64,000 nt of DNA from Dasypus novemcinctus. Its lineage: Eukaryota > Chordata > Mammalia > Cingulata > Dasypodidae. A program made the translations under genes and the position numbers. The DNA lies in assembly GCF_030445035.2 (NCBI RefSeq), contig NC_080696.1, forward strand, positions 25,867,661 through 25,931,660, read 5' to 3'. Under the pieces are notes generated by a model. The model did no database searches. It was given only the letters and a program-made list of their open reading frames with translations, and had not been told where the DNA came from. Numbering within the stretch: position 1 is the stretch's first letter; each line of letters begins with the position of its first letter. This document shows positions 45,960-57,961 of the stretch, piece by piece.

Positions 45960-46570
45960 AGAGTAACTAAAAGGATAAAAAAGAAATAAAAATAAAATAT
46001 GACACATATAAGGCTAAAGAAAAAATGGCTAAAGTAAGTACTGCCCTTACAGTAATAACATTGAATGTTAATGGATTAAACTCTCCAATCAAAAGACACA
46101 GGTTTCCAAAATGGATAAGAAAATATGATCCATATATATTCTGTTGAGAAGAAACTAAACTTAGACCCAGGGACACAAACAGTTTGCAGGTATATGGTTG
46201 GGAAACTATTTTACATGCAAACAGTAACCAAAACAGGCAGGCTTAACTATATAAATATCAGACAAAATAAACTTTAAATGCAAAACTGTTGGAAAAGACA
46301 AAGATATAAATAAAAGGGGTAATATAACAATCATAACAAGAAGAATAACAATCATAAATACTTATACACCTAATCAGAGTGCCCCAAAATACCTGAGGCA
46401 ATACTGAGCAATCTGAAAAGGAAATTAAGAAAAAAATCCCATTTACAGTAGCAAATTAATGAATCAATTATTTAGGAATAAACCTAAGAATGTAAAGGAC
46501 TTGCAAACAGAAAACTGCAGTCCATTGCAAAACAATGTTCCATGTTCATGGAAATCTCTATGACTGTGAC
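45960..46570 (+). mobile_element. L1 ORF2 fragment with internal deletion
   Basis: The endonuclease domain start is readable: TLNVNGLNSPI near 46,058-46,090, a damaged QET position, then the RPRDTN segment near 46,163. After about 46,400 it jumps to a much later part of ORF2 (a stretch with aaatcccatttacagtagcaa), so the middle of ORF2 is missing. Frames are broken by stops. 45,641-45,960 is unassigned. Confidence 0.7.
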
Positions 46571-46659
46571 ATTCATCCCCATAATTTGTATCTTTTTATA
46601 TTTTCATTTTCTTCCTTATGCTCACACATTGCTTTTTTAATGTCATTTTTCTCTCTTTT

Positions 46660-47640
46660 TTGTTGTTAGAGAATTTCTGAGGTTATAGATCCATCATGCA
46701 TAAAATACTGGTTTACTCTACACCACCCCACAACCAACAGTTTGCATTGGTATAGAACATTTTTATAATGGATGACTTTTTTAGAATTGTAATTTTTTAA
46801 ACATTAATTACATTTGTTGCCAATTATGAAAAGTTATTAAAATTGTACTATTAACTATTATCTGTAATTTACATAAGTTGACTTTTTTCATATACCATTC
46901 TATTTTTCCATATACCACCCTATACGCTGGGAAGACTGTAGTACATTTTTTAAAAAATTTCTCTCCCCTTCCCCCCTCCCAGTTGTCTGTTCTCTGTGTC
47001 TATTTGCTGTGTGTTCTTCTTTGTCCACTTCTGTTGTTGTCAGCAGCACAGGAATCTGTGTTTCTTTTTGTTGCATCATCTTGTTGTGTCAACTCTCCAT
47101 GTATGCAGCACCATGCCTGGGCAGGCTGCACTTTCTTTCGCACTGGGCGGCTCTCCTTACTGGGTGCACTCCTTGTGTGTGGAGCTCCCCTATGCGGGGA
47201 CACCCCTGCGTGCCACGGCACTCCTTGCGCTCATCAGCACTGCGCATGGGCCAGCTGAACACGGTTCAAGGAGGCCCGGGGTTTGAACCGGGGACCTCCC
47301 ATGTGGTAGACAGATGCCCTAACAACTTGGCCAAATCTGCTTCCCTGTAGTACATTTATATGCTGAGTATGGCTTAGAGTGGTCCCATTTGAGCAACAAG
47401 GAAGCTTTCAGGAGGTAACACTTAGGCAAAATATAACACTAGGCTAAGTGTCAAGAACAAGGTTTATAAGAACAAATATCAATATCAAGGGTCTGGTGCA
47501 TTGTTCTCTCCTCTTTCCCTAGGCATTGCCTATGTGCTCTAGAATTCTTGTTCTTTATTACAGAATGTAGCACAACTCCCCAGGTTGGGAAGTCAACATT
47601 CTTTCTGTTATTGTACCATTGTATGTATTTTAATAATTAC
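46660..47640 (-). mobile_element. L1 3' UTR fragment, split by a SINE
   Basis: 46,660-46,948 has the gagaatttctgaggttatagatccatcatgcataaa module, as in other older L1 3' UTRs. 47,345-47,640 matches the L1 3' UTR stretch at 21,690-21,990 and 54,340-54,560 (words such as atatgctgagtatggctta and ccccaggttgggaagtcaaca). The SINE at 46,949-47,344 lies at their junction. Confidence 0.7.
46949..47344 (-). mobile_element. DAS-type tRNA-derived SINE
   Basis: Antisense copy with an intact B-box complement (gggtttgaacc near 47,279). It is flanked by the exact 13-bp duplication CTGTAGTACATTT (46936-46948 and 47345-47357). The 126-codon plus frame is antisense SINE. Confidence 0.95.
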
Positions 47641-47659
47641 AATTTATTAACTGAAATTT

Positions 47660-48290
47660 GGTAAAAAAAAAAAAAGCTGAATTAAGCTATGGCTTTCAAA
47701 GTTCATCACACTTCACACCATTACAAAATATCATTTTTATTCTGATAATATAAAGGCAAGTAGTTTCAAATGTGTGTGTATTGGACAAATATTGTATTAT
47801 ATGTCTGATATGAAATATTTAGAATAAAGAAATAGAGTCATAAAGTACAATATAAATTACTAGGGTTTGGATAAGGGTAGGAAATGAGTTAATCATTACA
47901 CTGTAGAATTTATGTTTGGATTGATGGAAAAGTTTTGGTAATGAGTGGTGGAAATGGAAACACAATATTGTGAATGTAATTAATAACACTGAATTACATA
48001 TTTGAATGTAGTTGAAAGGAGAAATTTGGGTTTATATATATTGCTAAACAATTTTTAAAAAATAGCCCTGTACAACACCAATGGTGAACCTTAATATAAA
48101 CTATGGACTACAGTTAATACTACAACTATAAAAAAAGTAAGTTCTTAAATCAGTTGGAAAAGATGTACCACAGTAAAGCAATGTGTTAATAATAGGATGA
48201 TATATGGGAAGTCTGTATTTTATGCATAATTTCTCTATAAATCTACTTCTCTATTTTCTTTAAAAATAATAGACATATAGACAATCAGTG
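47660..48290 (+). mobile_element. Old L1 3' UTR, sense
   Basis: The sense 3' end of an old mammalian L1 is readable: tattgtgaatgtaattaataacactgaa at about 47,967, then aactatggactacagttaat (about 48,100) and gatgtaccacagtaaagcaa (about 48,163), with an A-rich end near 48,270. It lies back-to-back with the antisense fragment on its left. Confidence 0.75.
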
Positions 48291-49807
48291 TAAGTGACTA
48301 ATAAAAATGTGTGGATGTGTCTCTGTATGTGTATGAATTATGACTGTGATAGGGGATGGAATGAGCATGACCTGCTGGCTTTCCCTATGACCCCAAATAA
48401 AGCCTCAACTCAGTACTAGATTTGTTACTCTTGTTCCTGGTATACATTGATAAATGTGGGGTGCCTGTAGAAATCTCTCTTTGTTGGCTGCAAATCAAGA
48501 CCTGCTGATCATGGGTGACCTCTGTTCACTATTGAAGCTATTCTTGCTCAAGCATTTCCTTTGAGAGTGTTGGTCCATCCAGTGTCTGTGTAAACTGTGT
48601 CTTTCTTGGCACCCCAGATGCTTGTATTGACATCTCATTGCTATCTTCCATGTGGTAGGACTCCACTCCAGGAGATGGTAGCAGGTGTCTTGCTCTCTTG
48701 AATTACTGTTTTTTGAAAGGAAATTCATTAAGTGAAGAATATCAGTTTGTTGTGTTCACATATTTACATGTTGGAAGTTACTAGAGTATAGGTCTGCATT
48801 CTGAAATATGATATTTATGGATTTTTCAGTCAAAAGTATAGACCATGCTCTTAGTTGTTTTGGAATTACTACAGTGGAAGTAGTGGGTGAGCTTTCTACG
48901 ATTTATGTCATTATGCACTACTAAATATAGGTTATTCCTTTGGCATCAGATATATGTAATACTTGAAATGTTAGTTCTTTGTAAAGCAGGGCCCTCCAAA
49001 CTTAAGGTTATTGGATAGAAAACATTGTTTATTTCTGAAAATGTGTACACATGACAGGAAGTAATATATCTGAGAGACTACAATAATGGCTTTTAGGGAA
49101 CTTGGAGAATTTTTTAAGCAATAAGTTTTAGTCTGAGCCTTTATTAACAATTGTTTTAATTAATTTGAGTGGCCTCTTAGAAGAACTGATTTAGTCATTT
49201 AAAAGTTAAAGTAAATAAATACATGAGAGTGTGTTTTAATCCATTACTTTTCAGCACAGGATTTCGAGAAACTAAAGTGCTATATTTTAGGTATATGGAC
49301 TATGGATAAAGTAATTATAACAGTTTGCAAAGTACTCATGAATCTTACAATTTCAGTCAAAATAAATCTCATAAATGCATTATCATCATTATAATACCAT
49401 GAAATGATAAGTTCTACAAAATAAAATAAAGCAGAATAAAATAAAGAATAACCAAAAATACCAATATTGATAAAATAGTCAAGGAAAGTTTCTCTGAGAT
49501 AGAAATATTTGAGTGGAGACTTAGAGAAAATGAGAATGCAGGTAATTCGGAGAGAATCTTTTTCAAGCAGAAAGGCAGTACATATAATAAGCCTAAGTAA
49601 TAAATGAATTTGTTATTCACAAATAAATGAAAGCAAAGTGGAAAGAAAGAAAGAAGAAAGAGACCAGGTTGCGGAGGCTGCAGGGCAGATGAAACACATA
49701 TGCTCCGTTGATTTCAGATGTTGTTTCGTTTCATGAGAAATAATTTGAAGGACTTTAAGAAGAGAATGAATTACATTTCAAAACGATTCTACCTTCTAAT
49801 TAAATGG
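48291..49807. other. Unassigned sequence
   Basis: No gene recognised. ccccaaataaagcctcaactc near 48,391-48,411 looks like the polyadenylation region of an LTR, but no TG...CA pair or duplication was found. A 77-codon minus frame (48495-48728) has no motif. 49,430-49,640 is purine-rich. Confidence 0.35.
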
Positions 49808-49818
49808 ATATTGTGAGA

Positions 49819-50309
49819 GGCTCCAGGTCGCACTACACTTGTGCTGAGCCTGTGGTAGGCTGTGACTTCTCCATCAACGTGCAGGACTTCTAAGGGAAGG
49901 TGGTGAAGACCTCTTTTGTGTTCCACAAACTGGGAAGAGCCATGTCCGTGGCGGTGGAACAAGGACCCAAATTCCAGGGGCCCATGGTTGACAGATGCTG
50001 CCCTCAATGTGGTTGTGGAGGAATGGTAAACCACGTCAGACAGATGGCTCTGAGGCTGAAGGGCAGACTGTCTTCTACACCTGTACTGACTGCAGATTCC
50101 AGGAGAAGGAAGACTCTTGATCTTACTGCTGAGCTACTCTGCACTACCTTCCTCTCCTCTCCCTTGGAAGGTGAAGGATACTGAGTCTTCAAATCCCCTG
50201 TCCATCCCCTCTCGTCACAATGTCTTGCTCCCAGAAGGAGTATCAGAACCTTGAGTGGAGACTGCCATTATCCTCAGGTCTCTTCTAAAGTTACATTTGT
50301 AAAAAAAAA
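49819..50309 (+). pseudogene. POLR1H: Processed pseudogene of RNA polymerase I subunit POLR1H (ZNRD1/RPA12)
   Basis: The parent encodes the small zinc-ribbon subunit of RNA polymerase I involved in transcript cleavage. The retrocopy is 5' truncated and keeps roughly the last two thirds. Readable segments are CDFSINVQDF (about 49,858-49,890), GKVVKTSFVFHKLGRAM, VVD-like MVDRCCPQCG (first Cys pair of the C-terminal ribbon, about 49,986-50,016) and, in another frame, GQTVFYTCTDCRFQEKEDS to the stop at 50,118-50,120. Defects: TAA at 49,891-49,893, a frameshift between about 50,040 and 50,060, and the Asp of the conserved Asp-Glu before GQT changed. A 3' UTR and poly-A (50,301-50,310) follow. ATATTGTGAGA flanks it (49808-49818 and 50310-50320). 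There are no introns. Confident of gene and of its being dead. Confidence 0.93.
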
Positions 50310-50320
50310 ATATTGTGAGA

Positions 50321-53064
50321 AATGTTGGGAAATCAAGATAGGAATTCAAGGTACCAGTTGGAATCATATTAGATATAATCTTAAAATCAATGTGCTAAAG
50401 CATAACACATTGGCTTAGTGCATTGTTGAAGATAATGAGATGTCAGAAGGCACTGAAAAATAGAGCAGGAAATAGGAAGGATAAGAAGGGCTAGTTAAGA
50501 GACTTCCGAAATTTGCAGCCAATGTACTAGAATAAAAATAATGCTGGGGAAATGTTTCTACAATAATGGTTATTTAGATGATGGAGACAAATGTTCCATC
50601 TCAAACAAAGAAAGAAATTGGACAAAATACAAAATAAAAATGCTCTTGATGGCCCCAGAGTGAAGAAATGCCATTGGAAACAAATGGGATAAAGATTTGG
50701 GGTCAAAAGAATACTGAGGAAATTATATCTATATCAGGAAATGGAAGCTTTTCCTCAAGCATCTGTCTATTCTGAAAGTGGGAATGGAGGTGCAGAGAAT
50801 CTAGTTAAGCATTTGAGGAGACACAAAGAGCTTGTGGGGGAGACATTACCTTAAGATTGAGCCCAAAATGACCTTACCCTAGAATAAGCCAAAACCAAAC
50901 ATATACCTGTGCTTCCAGGGAATAGTCATATGTTTGAAAGTTCTTGATCCAATTAGGCTACATGAAATAGATAATGTTCCTAAGTGACTTAAAGGAGTAA
51001 AAGTGCATCACCCAAAGAAGAAAACAGTATTTTAGTTATCAATTTGTCTCTTAAATATTTCTGGCTTAGCATTCAACACGTATACAAACAAAACCAAACA
51101 TACAGGAAAATGATATTATTTTATAAAAGTCAAAGAGAAATGAGATCTATTGGGGGCCAAAGATAGTAAAGTTTTCAGAGACAGATTTAATACAACATAT
51201 TTCAAATGTTCAAGGAAATAAAAGTAATGATTGAGAATGTGGACACAGAACAGAAAATTCCAGAAAAATCAACAAATGAACATTCTATAATGGGAAAATA
51301 AAATAACAAATTAAAGATTCATTTCTTGCTTATAACAACATTTAATAGACAGCTTAGGAGAGAGATAAATCAGAAGAATAACAGCAGAATTAACACAGTA
51401 AACAATGGAAAAAATAGAAAATGTCATAAGTATAAAAGGGAAATAGTAAAATACTGCAGAGAGAGAGGACAGTGAGAATGAGTTAAGGAAATAACAGCTG
51501 ATGATTTTTCAGTATTTGCTATTTCTTTTACAATTTTCATATCTAATTTCCAAAAAATAATAATATGCAGTACATGAAAAGACACAGTGGGACAAAAAGT
51601 TGTGAGATATAGAAAATGGGCTTATTCACTTAACGAAAGGTCTTTCATTTCCTATTGCTCTGTATTTTCACATTTATCATGAAATAGGTATCCATATATG
51701 TTTTAGTCTCCATGTGCACTCTCAATTTCTTATATGTTTGCTAGAAGAAACTGAATTAATTACATAGAGAATTGCTGTGGAAGGAATGGCTTCTTTCCCT
51801 CTATTTCTTCATGAATTCCCTTGATAATTCTTTCTCCTTTGAATTTCCATATGTATTTTAGACTCAGTGTCATTGATTGAATATTGATTATTCCAATTCA
51901 GGAACCACATATAATTGGGTACTGATCTGACTTGAGTAGGTTTTTGACCAATCAGGCTCAAATGGACATATCCGTTCATGTGTACCTGTTGTATTTCAAG
52001 ATATAATTCAGTACTTCAGAGGTGTGTATAAATGCACATATTGTACCTTATCTTCCTGTGAATCAGAACTGCACCTGAATGTTTATACACCATTGAAGAG
52101 TAGTTCCTGTTTACTGGCAAAGGAAACCTCCTCTTCCACGTGCAGTTTGGGAAAACCCACTATGTTGGACATCAATCTTCACAATGAAATGAAGCAACAT
52201 TGAATTATTGTTTGATGAATTCTCACTGTTACATGCTACCTTGTAGAGAGAGCTCTAGAGTATCATTTGTCAGCTTGTCATGTGGATAAAATGTATGGAT
52301 TTTGCCTTCAAAATTCGATCACTTTTTCTTCTCAGCATGCAATGTGCATACATTCTTAGCCCTATCCCTATCCTTACCCCAAACCCTAACCTCATTTTAT
52401 GTAAGTTGAATTTTTCTTCTTTCAATTTCCATAAAGAATAAAATGAAATAGTAAAAATGTCTTTTCAAATTTTTGGATATTTGTCCTAGGTTGCCGTAGT
52501 TTAATAGTATGTTGTCAAGGCTACCCAGATGCAATGAAAGCCTAAAATTTAAACCTGTAACTGTGAGGTGATAGCATACCAGACAGATGTACTCCTGGAG
52601 CCTTAAGAATACCTTAGCCACCATCAATGTATTTCATATGATGAAAAAAGAGTAAAAACCTAAATATATCTTTCACAGTCTGAATTCTAAATAAGATTAT
52701 GACCTCTTAGTAGATAATTCTCTTCTGCCCTCCTTATTTTCCTTTCCCTCAGGGATCACTTCAGTTTCTACCATATTATGGTATAACCAATTTTCATTGT
52801 TATAGGTTCCAAATCATTGTTTTGTTTTTGTTGTTTTTTTATTCTTCATATCAGAGTTCTTCATTAATTAAAAAAAATACACTAAGTGGTTGGTGTTATA
52901 CAGTAAATCTCCTGGTTTAACAATTAATCACCATTGCCTTCATTGTATGGTACCAACCCAATTTCCCTTTGGCAATCAGCATCAATCCCCCTGGCCAATA
53001 AACTTTCATGTTTTTATAAGTGAATGAGTAAGAAAAATATTGGCTATGGCTGCCTGACACAAAT
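50321..53064. other. Largely single-copy-looking AT-rich DNA
   Basis: About 2.7 kb without a recognised repeat or coding frame above 76 codons. A promoter-like pair, ACCAATCAGG (about 51,948) and GTATAAATG (about 52,026), lies ~75 bp apart, which might be an old LTR. A degenerate telomere-like run of ccctatccctatcc...ccctaacc lies at about 52,360-52,391. Confidence 0.4.
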
Positions 53065-53078
53065 CTCTTCTCCTTTTG

Positions 53079-55974
53079 TTTTTTTTTTTTTGTTTTGTTT
53101 TTAGTTCTTTTTTTTTAAATTCTCAATTTATTCATTTTTTAAAAAGATATTACATTAAAAAAATATGAGGTCCCCATTTGCCCCCACTGCCCCCACCCCA
53201 CAACTCCCCCCCAAATAACACTCTCCCCCATCATCATGTCACATCTATTGCATCTGGTGAGTACATCTCCGGGCATCGCTGCACCCCATGTCCCATGTTC
53301 CACACCATAGCCCACACTTTCCCACGTTCCATCCAGTGGGCCATGGGAGGACATACAACATCTGGCAGTTGTCCCTGGGGCACCACCCAGGACAACTCCA
53401 AGTCCTGAGAATGCCTCCACATCTCTTCTCTTCCTCCCCTTCCCTGCACCCAGCAGCCACCATGGCCACTTTTTCCACATCAATGCCACATTTTCTCAAT
53501 TATTAACCACAATAGTTCATGAATAGAATATTATTAAATCCACTCTGATCCTTACTGTATTCTTCCTTCCTGTGGACCTTGGCTTGGTTTTGTCCATTCC
53601 ACATCTATGTCAAGAGGAGGTTTAGATTCCACATGGATATTGGATGCAATCCTCCTGCTTTCAATTGTAGGAACTCTAGGCTCCATGGTGTGGTGGTTGA
53701 CATTCTTCAACTCCATGTTAGCTGAGTGGAGTAAGTCCAATAAACCAGAGTGTAGGAGCTGAAGTCTGTTGAGGTCAGGGGCTGGCTATCATATTGTCAG
53801 TCCAGAGATTCAAATCCCCTAGATATATCTTAAGCCCCAGCCCAACTACAATTCCAGTAAAGTAGCATGAAAGGCTTGTGAAAAGAGATCCCATCTGAGT
53901 CCAGCTCCATCACGCAGAAACACCAGCTCCAAAGAAGGGCCAACTGACATGGCAGTGAACTCCATCTGCCATGACCATAGAACCTGTGGATCTCTTTAGC
54001 CTTCAAAAGAACCAATACCTGGGGTTGTATCTACTTTATCTGTCTCTGAAACTCTGCTCAGGTGTGCATAAGGGCAATCCTTCTGACAAACTCCAGACTC
54101 ATTTTGAGAGACTCATAGCCATATAAACTCTTTTGTCCTTTCCATTTCCCCCTTAATTTAGGTCAAACAGCATTTTTAACTCCTGTTTTTATATGTAGAC
54201 AGGAATATTCTGCTGGTCCACGTTGAACCTTTAATTCAAGGTCATTTTCTAGTTGCATCATCAGCTGGTACTTGGTAATGATCACTCGGTGCCAGGGAGG
54301 CTCATTCCCCAGATGTCATGTCCCACGCTGGGGAGAAGGCATTGCATTTACATGCTGAGTTTGGCTTCAAGACTGGCCGCATTTGTGTAACACGGAGGCT
54401 GTCAGGAGGGAACTCCTAGGCACAGTGTTGCTCTAGGGCTTGTTCTTACTTCAGGCGTATAGGCTCATAAGCATAGTCATTAGTATCAGGGGCTCACTGT
54501 TGGACCCTCATTCCTTCCTGATCCTTACTGTTGCACCTGAGGGACTGCCACTGCTCCCCTAGGGACCATGACAGAACCCCCCACCCCCAGCCAGGAACCC
54601 AGTACCCCCTCCCAGCTGTTGTTTTTAATTGTTTCCACTATGAGTATATCCAAACATTTCCATGCCCCCTGGACATATGCCCTGTATAACTCCCTGTCAA
54701 CCATATATTGCCTGTCCATAACATCCCATACCAGTATTCCTCTGCTGCCATTGTTGAACCACTCTGTGATCCAAAACTTCCTGACAAGTGAAGCCCAATA
54801 TAATGTCAGGTTCTCTTACTAGTAAAATGGAATATAGCGATGAGTTTAAAGGTTAGATATAGAATACATATTGATTTGGAAAAATTCTACATCCTATCTT
54901 TTTCTTTTCTTTTTTCCTAATTATTGAGCTTCTCTTCACAGGAGCCCTAGATCACAGTAATTCATATATACAATATACAGTACTCCCAGACATCCACCAT
55001 AAAACCTTTTCCCTTCCACAGTGATAATCTTTTAACTTATTCATATCATATTTACTGAAACTGATGTATAGACTCCGAGACAATAGCTTTCAAACAAGGT
55101 GACATCTGTGCTTACATTGTAGTCCATACTTTAGGATATACAGTTTTCTAAATGTTTTAGTTATCCTATGTTTTACATTATGGTTTACATTATTAGTCTG
55201 TCATCCCCTATATGTTTTTGGTGTAATATTACATGTTTTATATTCATCCTTGTGTACTCTCGTGAAACTCCTCTCTTGCCTCCACATTTACCTTGGTTCC
55301 ATCCATTCAACATCCATTTCCCCTCTCCTTTGGGGCCCATCTCCATTTCCCGAGGAGCCATGTCCAGAGATACTTGCCACAGTGTTCAGGGCCTGACTTA
55401 CTCAACTGCCCTAATGCCCTGGGAGCCACCCTTTCTCTCGAGAGATACAGTTCCTTCTATTTGATGGCATTAATCCTCCCCAGGATGTGGGTCCACCCCC
55501 ACTCTCACTACTTGTGTCTCTACCCGATGGTAAAACCCACCCTGGCAAAATGAGCATTCAGACATTCCCCAGAAGTCTGTCCCACGTCAGACCATCCCCT
55601 CTGAGCATCCTAAACAGGTAACACTCCTAATTATATTTTGATACAGTTTTCTCAGCATTTTACTCTCAACCAACACCTGGCACTCTCCTATGTTTGTATG
55701 TTGCCCCTCCCTCCCCCCAATTTTTTGGGAAATATTACCCCTCCGCCCATCCCCAGCCCCCTTCAAACCCGCAAAGCCCCACCCAAAGGCAAACCCTTAC
55801 CCCCATTTTATCTCTTCTTTGTGCTCATACTTACCGCCCACTCATCATAGACTCCACCCCTACAGACGTCAGCTCACATCCTTCCTCCACCCCCCGATTT
55901 CCTGTAAGCATATCTTCCAATCTCTAGCTCTCTGAGGCAGCTTGCTTATTTCACATCATTGAGGTCATGTAGTA
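53079..55974 (-). other. L1 3' UTR, about 2.9 kb
   Basis: It runs from the ORF2 stop to the A-tail complement at about 53,080-53,135. On the minus strand the last ~60 bp before the tail is the tatttttttaatgtaatat end shared with the copies ending at 6,301 and 24,382. Within it, sequence around 54,950-55,200 resembles the terminal module around 53,180-53,470, as also seen in the 10,050 and 20,536 copies. Overlapping frames of 60-140 codons (such as 53139-53489 and 55638-55935) are compositional. Confidence 0.88.
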
Positions 55975-57087
55975 TTAGTCCTTCAATACCTGGGTTGCTT
56001 CACTCAACATAAGGTTCTCAAGATTCATCCATATTATCACATGTGTTTGTAGTGTATTTGTTCTTAAAGCCGAGTAGTATTCCATTGTATGTATATACCA
56101 CATTTTATTGATCATCTGTTGATGGGCATTTGGGTTGATTCCAACTTTTGGCAATAGTGAACAATGCTGCTATGAACATTGGTGTACATATATCGGTTAG
56201 TGTCCTTGTTTTCAGTTCTGCTAGGTATATACCCAGCAGAGGTATTGCTGGGTCATATGGCAAATCTAGGGTTAGTTTTTTGAGAAACCGCCAAATTGTC
56301 CTCCAGAATGGTTGGATCCTTCTGCATTCCCACCAGCAGTGGATGAGTGTTCCCATTTCTTCACATCCTCTCCAGCATTTGTATTCTTCTGTTTTTTTCA
56401 TAGCTGCCAATCTTATGGGAGTAAGATGGTATCTCATTGTAATTTTGATGTGCATTTCCCTGATAGCTAGAGATTTGGAGCATTTTTTCATGTGCTTTTT
56501 AGCCATTTGTATTTCTTCTTTGGAGAAGTGTCTGTTTAAATTTTTTTCCCATTTTTTAAATGGATTGCTTATCTTTTTATTTTCAAGATATAGGAGTTCT
56601 TTATATATGCAAGTTATAAGTCTCTTATCAGATATATGGTTGCCAAATATTTTCTCCCATTGTGTGGGTTCCCTTTTTCCTTTCTTGACAAACTCCTTTG
56701 AGGTGCAGAAGGTTTTAATTTTGAGGAAGTCCCATTTATCTATTTGTTCTTTTGTTCCTCATGTTTTTGGTGTGATATTCATGAATCCATTTCCTATTAC
56801 AAGGTCCTGTAGATGCTTCCCTACACTGCTTTCCAAGGTCTTTATGGTCTTGGCTCTTATATTTAGGTCTTTGATCCATCTTGAGTTGATCTTTGTATAA
56901 GGTGTGAAATGGTAATCCTCTTTCATTCTTCTACATATGGATATCCAGTTCTCCAGGCACCATTTGTTGAATAGGCCATTCTCTCCCAGTTGAGAGGGTT
57001 TGGTGGCTTTATCGAATATTATATGGCTATATATATGAGGTTCTATATCAGAACTTTCAATTGATTCCATTGGTCTGTGTGTCTCTC

Positions 57088-57961
57088 TGCGACAGCTTGC
57101 TCGGTCGGTAGAGGTGGGGTCTGGCTGCGGACAAGGGGTCAGTCCAGCTCTGGACGAGGGGTCGGTCCAGCTCTGGACGAGGGGTCGGTCCCACTTGGGA
57201 CGAGGGGTCGGTCCGGCAGCAGACGAGGGGTCGATCTCACAGGGGTTGCGCGGTTCGGCTGACGGGGTTGCTCGGCGAAGCCGGCGACGAAGGGGTCGCC
57301 CGGAGAAGCAGGCGATGAACTGGGGACAAGGGAGGCCAGGCCCTTGTCGGGGGCTCTCAGAACTGGAGGGCGCACGGCAGAAGAACTACCGCGGAGACAA
57401 GGTAAACACGCAAGTCCACTTTATTGAGGGAGAGGCAACAGTTTTATAGGGGCTGGGGAAGGCTGATTGGTCGAAGCCATGCCCTGTTCTGATTGGTTGC
57501 TGGTGAAAGGTCAGTGGGCGGTACTGGATGGGGGAGGGGTGGTGGTTAGGGATTGGCTGTCGCTGTTGCTGGGGGAAGGGGCAGGGTTTAGGGATTGGTG
57601 GCTGCTGTTGCTGGGGTGGAGGGCAGACTGGATTTTTCCGCCCACGCCTGGCTGATGCTGCTGTCGGGGGAGGGGAAAAGGGCAGACTGGATTTTTCCGC
57701 CCTGTGCCTGCGCAGGGAGAAAGAAGAAGAAGGGTGCCGCCCCACAGGCATTGTGTGGCGCCATCCGGGAGGAGGGGCGGCCGTGGAAGCATGGCTGCCA
57801 AGAAGGGGAGACCCAAGGGCACTCTGCACCCATGCCGAGCTCCCTTCAGGGGTGGCAGTGAGTCCGACCAGCCACCCTATTATGGGGGCAGCGGCTTGGC
57901 CTGCCGCGGCTGCTCCCCCGACAGGCCAGCAAACCACACTTCAGCCCGAGGGGTGACCGCA
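57088..57961 (-). mobile_element. Young solo LTR in L1 ORF2
   Basis: On the minus strand it starts TGCGGTCACC and ends GCTGTCGCA (4-bp inverted ends TGCG/CGCA). The 6-bp TCTCTC flanks it (57082-57087 and 57962-57967). The flank is itself a TC repeat, so the true duplication may be 4-6 bp. Signals on that strand are four CCAAT boxes (complements of 57594-57598, 57552-57556, 57492-57496 and 57466-57470), TATAAAA (57448-57442) and AATAAA (57425-57420). A 23-bp direct repeat in U3 (57621-57643 and 57680-57702) and about five ~23-bp repeats in R/U5 (57127-57240) add structure. GC- and CpG-rich. ORF-like frames across it (57386-57956) are spurious. Confidence 0.93.
57127..57240 (-). repeat. Tandem ~23-bp repeats in the LTR U5
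   Basis: About five copies of a unit centred on GACGAGGGGTCGGTCC. The first is gcggacaaggggtcagtccagctc, then two near-identical copies at 57151-57173 and 57174-57196, and two more diverged ones to 57,240. Confidence 0.9.

Noticed and set aside
52360-52391. Interstitial telomere repeat
   Set aside because: Only a few imperfect ccctaa-like units; too short and degenerate to call.
57386-57956. Several 80-183 codon ORFs on both strands
   Set aside because: They lie within the LTR and run over its CCAAT, TATA and AATAAA signals. GC-rich composition removes stop codons.
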